Below, piece after piece: positions 1 to 5,881 of a stretch of 7,754 bases of DNA. The notes beneath the pieces are model-generated. The model saw only the letters and a program-made list of their open reading frames with translations, made no database searches and was not told where the DNA came from. Within the stretch, counting starts at the first letter, position 1, and every line of letters begins with the position of its first letter. A program made the translations under genes and the position numbers. This DNA comes from CAISIP01 sp037968655 (GTDB lineage: Bacteria; Pseudomonadota; Gammaproteobacteria; Burkholderiales; Burkholderiaceae_C), in contig JBBKVW010000236.1 of NCBI GenBank assembly GCA_037968655.1, positions 1-7,754 on the forward strand. Direction: 5' to 3'.

Positions 1-98
1 GGCGGGCTGCCGCCGCGCGCCAGGTCGGGCACGATGGTCGGCAGGCGGCTGCAGCCCGCCACCAGGGCGAGCAGCAGTGCGGGCAGCACGCCGCGCAT
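1..98 (-). CDS. Lipoprotein, N-terminal fragment (possibly phospholipase D/cardiolipin synthase-like)
   Basis: Only the first 32 codons lie in the window; the gene continues beyond the left edge. The fragment is a textbook type II signal peptide: Arg at position 2, a hydrophobic stretch at residues 4-14 (VLPALLLALVA), and a lipobox LVAGC whose Cys16 would be lipidated. Ser17 at the +2 position favours outer-membrane sorting by the Lol rule, which is inference. The mature part begins SRLPTIVPDLARGG. From memory this resembles the N-terminus of lipoprotein forms of phospholipase D/cardiolipin synthase-like proteins in Burkholderiales, but no catalytic HKD motif is visible, so the function is tentative. 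The start is the ATG at 98-96; upstream Shine-Dalgarno matching is poor. It lies 40 bases downstream of the DUF3309-type gene on the same strand and could share its transcript. Confidence 0.65.
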   Translation of the reverse strand, partial: MRGVLPALLLALVAGCSRLPTIVPDLARGGSP

Positions 99-138
99 CG
101 TCAGGGGCCCGTGTCTGCCGGCGGCATCAGCCGCCGCA

Positions 139-297
139 TCACAGATTTCCGGTCAACAGCAGCACGATGACGATGACGACGATCAGGCCAAGGCCGCCAC
201 TGGGTCCATAGCCCCAGCTCTTGCTGTGGCCCCAGGTCGGGAATGCTCCGACCAGCAACAACAGCAGCACGATCAGCAAAATGGTACCCAGGCTCAT
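139..297 (-). CDS. DUF3309-type small membrane protein (52 aa)
   Basis: This 52-residue ORF reads MSLGTILLIV at its start. It has a hydrophobic segment at residues 5-19, a PTW motif (20-22), a polar turn with HSKSWGYGPSGGLG (24-37), and a second hydrophobic segment (38-49). The PTW plus WGYGPSGG layout is characteristic of the DUF3309 family of tiny proteobacterial membrane proteins, whose biochemical role is unknown. The start is well supported: GGAG at 307-304 lies 6 bases before the ATG, and the family normally begins MSLGTIL. A run of nine A/T pairs (308-316) directly precedes the ribosome binding site. The protein probably sits in the inner membrane as a helical hairpin (inference from hydrophobicity). 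It is transcribed away from the DUF3096-type gene and towards the lipoprotein gene. Confidence 0.9.
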   Translation of the reverse strand: MSLGTILLIVLLLLLVGAFPTWGHSKSWGYGPSGGLGLIVVIVIVLLLTGNL

Positions 298-660
298 GGT
301 GTTCTCCAAAAAAAAATGCAGGAAGTCGACGGGATCAGGATCCGCCCCGGCGGTATGCAGCCACAGTGTGTTCGCTGCGGCGCGCCGGGTCTGTCAGCCA
401 AGCCTGAGTTCGGTGTAGGACGACAGGCGGCGTGCGCGAGCGCGCCGGTGTCCTACACGCGGTCGGCCGGTGCCTGCCTTTGCAAGCGCCAGAGCGCGGT
501 GCAACATCGAGTTCGGGCTGTCTTCGGCTGCATCAGCAGGAGCGCCACCATGCATTGTCAGTTCGATCCCGACCTCGCCCACGGCCATGTCGGCGCACGC
601 ACGTCAAGCACCGGCGGACAGATACGGCCGGATCCCTTTTGCAATCAAACTGGAAACACC
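298..660. promoter_or_regulatory. Gene-free divergent control region between two small membrane protein genes
   Basis: These 363 bases separate the divergent DUF3309- and DUF3096-type genes and should hold both promoters. Short open frames exist here on both strands, but their translations look like random high-GC sequence, with no motif and no recognisable family. I could not find a convincing sigma-70 -35/-10 pair on either strand, so an alternative sigma factor is possible. The clearest element is the inverted repeat at 413-458, listed separately. Positions 538-552 hold a good Shine-Dalgarno (AGGAG) with an ATG 7 bases later that is in frame with the DUF3096-type gene. Confidence 0.5.
413..458. 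repeat. Nested inverted repeat in the divergent intergenic region
   Basis: The arms GTGTAGGAC (413-421) and GTCCTACAC (450-458) are perfect 9-base reverse complements. Between them, GGCGTGC (429-435) and GCGCGCC (440-446) form a second 7-base-pair stem with one G-T wobble and a GCGA loop, a GNRA-type tetraloop if transcribed. The element can therefore be read as a dyad-symmetric protein-binding site or as a structured RNA hairpin. No T-run follows on either strand, so a simple intrinsic terminator is unlikely. Its place between two divergent promoters favours a shared regulatory site (inference). Confidence 0.55.
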
Positions 661-813
661 ATGAATATCCAAACCAGCCTGACGCCCCTGATTTCGCTGA
701 TCGCGGGGATCCTGATCCTGGTCATGCCCAAGCTGCTCAATTACATCGTCGCGATCTACCTGATCGTCATCGGCCTGGTCGGCCTGGTCGGCGGCGGCGC
801 ACTGCGCCTGTGA
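661..813 (+). CDS. DUF3096-type small membrane protein (50 aa)
   Basis: This 50-residue protein has two hydrophobic segments, residues 9-22 and 28-46, separated by a short MPKLLN turn. It begins MNIQTSLTPLISLIAGILIL and contains IVAIYLIVIGL, a pattern I recognise as the DUF3096 family of tiny membrane proteins, whose biochemical role is not established. Family members usually start at exactly this MNIQ-like N-terminus, which is why the ATG at 661 is chosen. The preceding GGAAACACC is a weak ribosome binding site. The C-terminus contains a 9-base tandem duplication (772-780 and 781-789) that gives GLVGLVGGG. An alternative start at 550, in frame and with a stronger Shine-Dalgarno, would add 37 mostly polar residues and is thought less likely. 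The gene converges on gcvP across a terminator-like stem. Confidence 0.88.
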   Translation: MNIQTSLTPLISLIAGILILVMPKLLNYIVAIYLIVIGLVGLVGGGALRL

Positions 814-820
814 TTGCCAA

Positions 821-843
821 GCGCGTGCCGCAAGAGCACGCGC
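821..843. terminator. Terminator-like stem between convergent genes
   Basis: GCGCGTGC (821-828) and GCACGCGC (836-843) form a perfect 8-base-pair GC-rich stem with a 7-base loop. It starts 8 bases after the stop of the DUF3096-type gene and ends 20 bases before the gcvP stop on the opposite strand, where a bidirectional terminator is expected. No run of T follows on either side, so it would be an atypical or factor-assisted terminator. Confidence 0.5.
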
Positions 844-862
844 ATCGAGCAAGTGCAAACGA

Positions 863-3757
863 TCAGGCGTAATCCGCCACCGGCACGCAACTGCAGAACA
901 GGTTGCGGTCCCCGTGTACGTTGTCGATGCGACCGACCGGTGTCCAGTACTTGACCTGCTTTAGGCCCGGCAGCGGGAACGCGCCGGTTTCGCGCGAATA
1001 GGGCCGCTCCCAGACCTCGCCGATCACTGAAGCTGCCGTATGCGGAGCGTGCTTGAGCGGGTTGTTGTCATGCGGCCATTCGCCGCGTTCGATCTTTCGG
1101 ATCTCTTCGCGGATCGCGATCATCGCGGCGATGAAGCGATCGAGCTCTGGCAGGGTCTCGCTTTCGGTTGGCTCGACCATCAGCGTGCCGGGCACAGGGA
1201 AGCTCAGCGTCGGTGCATGAAAGCCATAGTCCATCAGCCGCTTGGCCACGTCCTCGGCGCTGACGCCGTTGACGCCGCCACTGGCTTCCTTCAGAGGGCG
1301 CAGGTCCAGAATGCATTCATGCGCGACATGGCCGTTGGCGCTGGCGTATAGCGTTGGATAGTGGTCCTTCAGGCGCGCGCTGATGTAGTTGGCGCTGAGG
1401 ATGGCTACTTCGGTGGCCGCAGTCAGACCCTTGGCGCCCATCATGCGGCAATACATCCAGGTGATCGGCAACACCGCCGCGTTGCCCAGGGGGGCCGCAG
1501 AGATTGCACCGACACCGTTGGACGGCAGGCCGCCTGCTGCATGACCTGGCAGGTACGGCACCAGATCGGCAACGACACAGACCGGCCCCACACCCGGCCC
1601 GCCGCCGCCGTGCGGAATGCAGAAGGTCTTGTGCAGGTTCAGGTGGCTGACGTCGCCGCCGAACTCGCCAGGGGCGGCGACGCCAACCATGGCATTCATG
1701 TTCGCGCCATCGACGTAGACCCGTCCACCGTGCTGGTGCACCAGCGCGCACAACTCCTTCACCTGGGTCTCGAATACACCGTGGGTGCTGGGGTAGGTGA
1801 TCATCACGGCCGCCAGGTTGTCGCTGTGCTTCTCGCACTTGGCCTTGAGGTCGGCCATGTCGACATTGCCCTTGCTGTCGCAGGCCGTCACCACCACGCT
1901 CAGGCCCGCCATCTGGGCACTGGCCGGATTGGTGCCATGCGCGCTGGAGGGAATCAGGCAGATGGTGCGATTGGACTGGCCCTTGGCGGCATGAAAAGCG
2001 CGGATCGCCAGCAACCCGGCGTATTCGCCCTGGCTGCCGGCGTTTGGCTGCAAGCTGATGCCGGCATAGCCGGTGGCCTGGCACAGCCAATCGCACAGTT
2101 GCCGGTCCAGTTCGACATACCCCTGGCGCTGCTCGGCTGGGGAAAACGGGTGGATGCCGGCGAACTGCGGCCAGGTGATCGGGATCATCTCGCTGGTGGC
2201 GTTGAGCTTCATCGTGCAGCTGCCCAGCGGGATCATGCTGCGGTCCAGCGACAGGTCCTTGTCCGACAGGCGTCGGATATAGCGCAGCATGCCGGTTTCG
2301 CTGTGGTGGCTGTTGAACACCGGATGGGTCAGGAATGTGCTGCTGCGCTGCAATGCCGTTGGCAGCAGCGATGGCGCACCGCTCGCGAGGGCTTCCACTG
2401 CAGGCAGCGCTTGCCCCTTGTCGGCAAACAAGGACCACAGCCGGTCCACGTCGTCGCGGGTGCTGGTTTCGTCGAGTGAAATGCCCACGCAGTCCTGTTG
2501 CATCGTGCGCAGATTGATCTGGGCCGTGCGCGCGCGCTCGATGATGGCCTGCGTTGCGGCGCCGCTGCGCACAGTCAGGGTATCGAAGGCGCTGGCGTTG
2601 GCCAACTGGTAACCCAGCGCCTGCAGGCCGCGCGCCAATATGGCCGTCAGCATTGCCACGCGCTGGGCTATGCGGACCAGTCCCGCCGGGCCGTGATAGA
2701 CGGCGTACATGCTGGCCACCACTGCAGGCAGCACCTGTGCGGTGCAGATGTTGGAGGTGGCCTTTTCGCGCCGGATGTGTTGTTCGCGCGTCTGCAGTGC
2801 CAGCCGATAGGCCGGATTGCCATGGGTGTCGATGCTGACGCCGGCCAGGCGGCCCGGCATCGAGCGCTTGAATTCGTCGCGACAGGCGAGATAGGCCGCA
2901 TGCGGGCCGCCATTGCACAGCGGCATGCCAAAGCGCTGGGTGGTGCCGACGACGATGTCGGCGCCCCATTCGCCCGGCGGGGCCAGCAGGCACAGGGCCA
3001 GCAGGTCGGCGGCGACGCAAAAGCCGGCGTTGATGGCATGGGCCTTTTCGGCCAGCGGGCGCAGGTCGTGTACGGTCCCGGTGCTGGCCGGGTACTGGGC
3101 CAGAGCGCCGAAATACTCCGTGTCGGCCATCAGCTCAGCCAGTGCGCCCACGCGCACCTCGATGCCCATTGGCGTGGCGCGGGTCTGGATCACCTCGATG
3201 GTTTGCGGATGGCAGTCATCGGCGACCAGAAAAACGCTGCTCCTGCTTTTCACACTGCGCTTGGCCAGTGTCATGGCCTCGGCGGCGGCGGTGGCTTCAT
3301 CGAGCATGGATGCGTTGGCAATGGCCATGCCGCTGAGCTCGCAGACCATGGTCTGAAAGTTGATCAGCGCCTCCAGCCGGCCTTGCGATATTTCGGCCTG
3401 GTAGGGCGTATACGCGGTGTACCAGGCCGGGTTCTCCAGCACGTTGCGCAATATCACGCCGGGTGTGTGGGTGCCGTAATAGCCCTGGCCGATGAAATTG
3501 CGAAACACCTGGTTCTTGTCGGCCAGTGCACGCATCTGGGCAAGAGCCGCCGCCTCGGTGATGGCCGCAGGAATCGCCATCTCCGTGCTACGGGCGATGG
3601 CGCGCGGCACGATGCCCTCGACCAGTGCCTGGCGCGTGGCAGAGCCGACCACCGACAGCATGTGCTGCTCGTCTGCGGTCGTGATGCCGATATGGCGGCT
3701 GACGAACTCGTGCTGGTGCTCCAGCACGTCCAGCGGTGTGGTAAGGGGCATCGGCAT
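863..3757 (-). CDS. gcvP: Glycine dehydrogenase (decarboxylating), P-protein
   Basis: This is the pyridoxal-phosphate enzyme of the cytosolic glycine cleavage system. It decarboxylates glycine and transfers the aminomethyl group to the lipoyl arm of GcvH. At 964 residues it matches the usual single-chain form (about 950-960), with two related halves fused. The C-terminal catalytic half contains SCTMKLNATSEM (513-524), SSAHGTNPASA (604-614), the cofactor-contacting region VDGANMNA (682-689), and the PLP lysine Lys710 in HKTFCIPHGGGGPG (709-722), with the glycine-rich loop intact. The N-terminus RHIG (21-24) and the C-terminus are complete, and I see no frameshift. The start is the ATG at 3757; a second ATG at 3751 (MPLTTP) is equally possible, as neither has a strong Shine-Dalgarno. 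It is the last gene of the gcvT-gcvH-gcvP operon, 103 bases after gcvH. The large open frames on the opposite strand are GC-driven shadows. Confidence 0.97.
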   Translation of the reverse strand: MPMPLTTPLDVLEHQHEFVSRHIGITTADEQHMLSVVGSATRQALVEGIVPRAIARSTEMAIPAAITEAAALAQMRALADKNQVFRNFIGQGYYGTHTPGVILRNVLENPAWYTAYTPYQAEISQGRLEALINFQTMVCELSGMAIANASMLDEATAAAEAMTLAKRSVKSRSSVFLVADDCHPQTIEVIQTRATPMGIEVRVGALAELMADTEYFGALAQYPASTGTVHDLRPLAEKAHAINAGFCVAADLLALCLLAPPGEWGADIVVGTTQRFGMPLCNGGPHAAYLACRDEFKRSMPGRLAGVSIDTHGNPAYRLALQTREQHIRREKATSNICTAQVLPAVVASMYAVYHGPAGLVRIAQRVAMLTAILARGLQALGYQLANASAFDTLTVRSGAATQAIIERARTAQINLRTMQQDCVGISLDETSTRDDVDRLWSLFADKGQALPAVEALASGAPSLLPTALQRSSTFLTHPVFNSHHSETGMLRYIRRLSDKDLSLDRSMIPLGSCTMKLNATSEMIPITWPQFAGIHPFSPAEQRQGYVELDRQLCDWLCQATGYAGISLQPNAGSQGEYAGLLAIRAFHAAKGQSNRTICLIPSSAHGTNPASAQMAGLSVVVTACDSKGNVDMADLKAKCEKHSDNLAAVMITYPSTHGVFETQVKELCALVHQHGGRVYVDGANMNAMVGVAAPGEFGGDVSHLNLHKTFCIPHGGGGPGVGPVCVVADLVPYLPGHAAGGLPSNGVGAISAAPLGNAAVLPITWMYCRMMGAKGLTAATEVAILSANYISARLKDHYPTLYASANGHVAHECILDLRPLKEASGGVNGVSAEDVAKRLMDYGFHAPTLSFPVPGTLMVEPTESETLPELDRFIAAMIAIREEIRKIERGEWPHDNNPLKHAPHTAASVIGEVWERPYSRETGAFPLPGLKQVKYWTPVGRIDNVHGDRNLFCSCVPVADYA

Positions 3758-3860
3758 GGGAGTCTCGCGATCGGTGGATTGGGTTACTGGTTCGCACGGG
3801 TGAGTTGTGCAAGGCGTGCCGCCCGGCGGCGGTCGACCCCGGGCCGGCTGGTCCGACGGC

Positions 3861-4232
3861 TCAGGAGCTGGCAGAGAAACTGCCGTAGGCGGTCTCGTCC
3901 ATCATGGCGTCGAGCTGACCTGGGTCGGACAGTTTGACCTTGAAGAACCAGCCGGCTCCCATCGGGTCGGAATTGGCCAGCGCGGGATCGGCGCGCAGGG
4001 CTTCGTTGACTTCGGTGATCTCGCCGCTGATCGGCATGTAGACGTCAGCTGCCGCCTTGACCGATTCGACGACGCCGGCAATCGCTTTGGCATCGATCTG
4101 CTTGCCGACCTCGGGCAGGTCGACGAAGACGATGTCGCCCAATGCGTCCTGCGCGTGGTGGGTGATGCCGACGGTGGCGATGTCGCCATCTACGTTGAGC
4201 CATTCGTGGTCTTCGGTGTATTTGATTGCCAT
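3861..4232 (-). CDS. gcvH: Glycine cleavage system H-protein (lipoyl carrier)
   Basis: This 123-residue protein is the mobile carrier that shuttles the aminomethyl group from GcvP to GcvT and is reoxidised by dihydrolipoamide dehydrogenase. The family pattern is complete: HEWL at the N-terminus (9-12), GITHHAQDALGDIVFVDLPEVG (22-43, a typical H-protein stretch), and the lipoylation site ESVKA with Lys59, followed by DVYMPISGEI. The usual GWFFKVKL segment lies near residues 93-100. Length is standard for the family (about 125-130). The start is supported by GGAG at 4242-4239, six bases before the ATG. It lies 76 bases downstream of gcvT and 103 bases upstream of gcvP, on the same strand. Lys59 would need the lipoyl attachment machinery (LipA/LipB or LplA), which is not in this window. 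Confidence 0.97.
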   Translation of the reverse strand: MAIKYTEDHEWLNVDGDIATVGITHHAQDALGDIVFVDLPEVGKQIDAKAIAGVVESVKAAADVYMPISGEITEVNEALRADPALANSDPMGAGWFFKVKLSDPGQLDAMMDETAYGSFSASS

Positions 4233-4308
4233 GCGGTTCTCCAGTAGGTCTGTGGGTGGATCAGAAGGATTGACGATTCAAGGTGTTCGGCTGTGACGTT
4301 TGCAGGCA

Positions 4309-5478
4309 TCAGCCACGGAAGTAGCGATGCGGCACGAAGGGCATGCCCACCACCTCCATCGGAACTGGCTTGCCGCGCACCAGGGCCTGCAGCCGGGTGC
4401 CGGGCAGCGCGCAGTCGCTTTGTACATAGCCCATCGCCACCGGCTCGTTGATGGTCGGGCCCAGCAGCCCGCTGGTGACTTCGCCGACGGGTTTGCCCTG
4501 CATGTCCTGCAACAGCGTGTGTTCGCGCACCGGCACCCGCTCCAGCGCGCGCAGGCCGACGCGTTTGCGTTTGGGTGCGCCGTCGCCGCCTGCCAGTTGC
4601 GCCAGCACCTGGTCGGCGCCGGGGAAGCCGCCGGCGCGCGCTCCGCCCGTGCGCCGCACCTTCTGCATGGCCCAGTTCAGGTTGGCTTCCACCGGTGTCG
4701 TGGTCGTGTCCAGATCATTGCCGTACAGGCACAGGCCGGCTTCCAGGCGCAGCGAGTTGCGCGCGCCCAGGCCGATGGGCTTGACCTCGGGCTGGGCCAG
4801 CAGGATGCGCGCCAGGGCGTCAGCCTGTTTCTCGTGCACCGAGATCTCGAATCCGTCCTCGCCGGTGTAGCCACTGCGCGTGGCAAAGATCTCGATCTGT
4901 TGCCGCGCGCCGTCGCTTTCGGAAACGATGCTCAAGCGTGCGCCGCTCATGAAGACCAGTTTTTCGATGCCAGGCGCCAGGCGCTCCAGCACCGTCACGG
5001 CCTGCGGACCCTGCAAGGCGAGCAAGGCCAGTTCGGGGCAGGGGATGATTTCGCAGCGCTTGCCGATTTTTGCTTCGATGTGGGCCAGGTCGGCCACCTT
5101 GCAGGCGCCGTTGACGATAACGAAGATATCGCCGTTGTGCTGGTAGTCGCGATTGACGAACATCAGGTCGTCCATCACGCCGCCGGCCTCGTTGAGCAGC
5201 AGGCCGTAGCGCTGCTTGCCCGAGGGCAGGTCGATCACGTCGACCGGCATCAGGGATTCGAAAGCGGCCGCTGCGTCTGGCCCGAGCAGGCGCAGCTGGC
5301 CCATGTGCGATACATCGAACAGCCCGGCTGCGGCGCGGGTGTGGTGGTGTTCGGCCATCACGCCGCTGGGGTACTGCACCGGCATGCTGTAGCCGGCAAA
5401 CGGCACCATGCGCGCGCCCAGTTCGAGGTGCAGGGCATGCAGGGGCGTCTGGCGCAGGGTTTCGGCGGAACTGGACAA
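4309..5478 (-). CDS. gcvT: Aminomethyltransferase, T-protein (TTG start)
   Basis: The T-protein takes the aminomethyl group from GcvH, forming 5,10-methylenetetrahydrofolate and releasing ammonia. Numbered from the TTG start it has 389 residues, a little longer than the usual 360-375. Recognisable motifs are GARMVPFAGYSMPVQY (21-36), GLFDVSHMGQ (52-61), GGVMDDL (99-105) whose Asp pair 103-104 includes the expected catalytic aspartate, SGYTGEDGFEI (202-212), and GLGARNSLRLEAG (236-248), which belong to the folate-binding fold. The start at 5478-5476 is TTG: a clear GGGAG (5490-5486) lies 7 bases upstream, and the protein after it (SSSAETLRQTPLHALHLELG) aligns with the family N-terminus. In-frame ATGs at 5508 and 5520 would add 10 or 14 unrelated residues and fall in the riboswitch expression platform. 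It is the first gene of the operon and is controlled by the tandem glycine riboswitch. Confidence 0.95.
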   Translation of the reverse strand: MSSSAETLRQTPLHALHLELGARMVPFAGYSMPVQYPSGVMAEHHHTRAAAGLFDVSHMGQLRLLGPDAAAAFESLMPVDVIDLPSGKQRYGLLLNEAGGVMDDLMFVNRDYQHNGDIFVIVNGACKVADLAHIEAKIGKRCEIIPCPELALLALQGPQAVTVLERLAPGIEKLVFMSGARLSIVSESDGARQQIEIFATRSGYTGEDGFEISVHEKQADALARILLAQPEVKPIGLGARNSLRLEAGLCLYGNDLDTTTTPVEANLNWAMQKVRRTGGARAGGFPGADQVLAQLAGGDGAPKRKRVGLRALERVPVREHTLLQDMQGKPVGEVTSGLLGPTINEPVAMGYVQSDCALPGTRLQALVRGKPVPMEVVGMPFVPHRYFRG

Positions 5479-5531
5479 ATGGATTCTCCCGGGGCAATGC
5501 TGAACCATGGCCTGCGCCATGGGCTGCCCCC
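5479..5531 (-). promoter_or_regulatory. Riboswitch expression platform with gcvT ribosome binding site
   Basis: Read on the minus strand, this follows aptamer 2 and ends at the gcvT TTG. It holds a 7-base-pair hairpin, CCATGGC-GCAG-GCCATGG (5521-5504 region), and the Shine-Dalgarno GGGAG at 5490-5486. GGGGCA (within 5530-5525) can pair with TGCCCC (5496-5491), which abuts the Shine-Dalgarno. The same G-run can instead pair with CCCC at 5640-5637 to close aptamer 2. The two pairings exclude each other, which suggests control of ribosome access rather than termination, as there is no terminator U-run. This was drawn by hand, without energy calculation. Confidence 0.5.
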
Positions 5532-5761
5532 GCTGTCCGTGGTACCTGAGAGATTCACCGCTGACGGCGACCATGGCTGGGTCCGGCAGCGGTTTGCTCC
5601 TTCGGTGGGCGGCGTATGGCGCCGCCTCTCTCCAGTGGGGAAACGTCGGCTGCCTGCTGGCCACCAACGCCTGTCAGTCCTTTTTGCCTGAGCGTTCAAC
5701 CGGCTGTGATCAGCCTGTACTGCGCCTTCGGCGGTCTTTTCGAGAAAGACTCTCTCCTGAC
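5528..5761 (-). ncRNA. Tandem glycine riboswitch (two aptamers)
   Basis: Two consecutive glycine aptamers can be read on the minus strand upstream of gcvT. Aptamer 1 spans about 5761-5673: P1 GTCAG/CTGAC, the GGAGAG bulge, a P2 hairpin, GCCGAAGGCGCA, a P3 hairpin GGCTG/CAGCC, and CTCAGGCAAAAAGGAC. Aptamer 2 spans about 5640-5528: CTGGAGAG, a strong P2 GGCGGCG/CGCCGCC, ACCGAAGGAGCAAAC, a P3 ACCGCTG/CAGCGGT, and AATCTCTCAGG followed by ACGGACAG. These are the hallmark conserved segments of the gcvT RNA family. Tandem glycine riboswitches upstream of gcv operons are usually ON switches: glycine binding permits expression of the glycine-degrading enzymes. The linker between the aptamers (5672-5641) is itself predicted to fold as a hairpin, discussed under findings. 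Confidence 0.95.
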
Positions 5762-5768
5762 GAGAAAG

Positions 5769-5774
5769 ATTGTA
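5769..5774 (-). promoter_or_regulatory. Candidate -10 box of the gcv operon promoter
   Basis: TACAAT on the minus strand is a 5-of-6 match to the sigma-70 -10 box. It would place the transcription start near 5761-5763, right at the 5' strand of aptamer 1 P1. No recognisable -35 lies 16-18 bases upstream (about 2 of 6 matches at best), so an activator may be needed or the true promoter may lie elsewhere. The A/T-rich stretch just upstream (TTTTTT at 5786-5781) is promoter-like. Confidence 0.35.
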
Positions 5775-5806
5775 TTACCGAAAAAATGCAGTCTGGCCCG
5801 GAACCG

Positions 5807-5857
5807 ACACCCCGTGGTGTAGACGCGCCATCGCGCGGGCGCTCGCGCTCTCAGCGC
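5807..5857 (-). terminator. Cluster of three short hairpins after the ETF-QO gene
   Basis: Three perfect 5-base-pair stems follow one another in the gap between the ETF-QO stop and the gcv promoter: GCGCT/AGCGC (5845-5857, 3-base loop), CGCGC/GCGCG (5824-5837, 4-base loop), and ACACC/GGTGT (5807-5820, 4-base loop). They are likely to help end ETF-QO transcription. None is directly followed by a T-run on the minus strand; the nearest is at 5786-5781. This is a weak or factor-dependent terminator candidate only. Confidence 0.3.
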
Positions 5858-5881
5858 TACAGGCGCTTGCCGCCCCGCGTA

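Noticed and set aside
101..139. 12-codon minus-strand ORF overlapping the DUF3309 stop (TGATG)
   Set aside because: Too short, no family resemblance, and no conserved feature; it may reflect translational coupling to the lipoprotein, but nothing supports it.
34..660. Long plus-strand N-terminal extension in frame with the DUF3096-type gene
   Set aside because: It covers the DUF3309-type gene and the lipoprotein start on the opposite strand, is low-complexity (Asp and Gln runs that mirror the antisense hydrophobic codons), and the family starts at 661. Only the sub-case starting at 550 is kept as a finding.
772..789. 9-base tandem repeat in the DUF3096-type gene
   Set aside because: It encodes GLVGLV, a natural pattern in this family's second membrane helix; two copies do not indicate a variable repeat.
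2498..3937. 479-codon open frame on the plus strand opposite gcvP (also 1361-2479, 372 codons)
   Set aside because: Antisense to a complete, unmistakable gcvP. The translations are rich in Ala, Arg, His and Gly with no family motif, as expected from the codon bias of high-GC genes.
4300..5691. 463-codon plus-strand open frame opposite gcvT
   Set aside because: Shadow of gcvT: no motifs, no ribosome binding site, and it also overlaps the riboswitch.
5781..5786. T6 run (minus strand) considered as the tail of an intrinsic terminator for ETF-QO
   Set aside because: No stable hairpin directly precedes it; the closest stem ends 20 bases earlier. It is more likely part of the A/T-rich gcv promoter.
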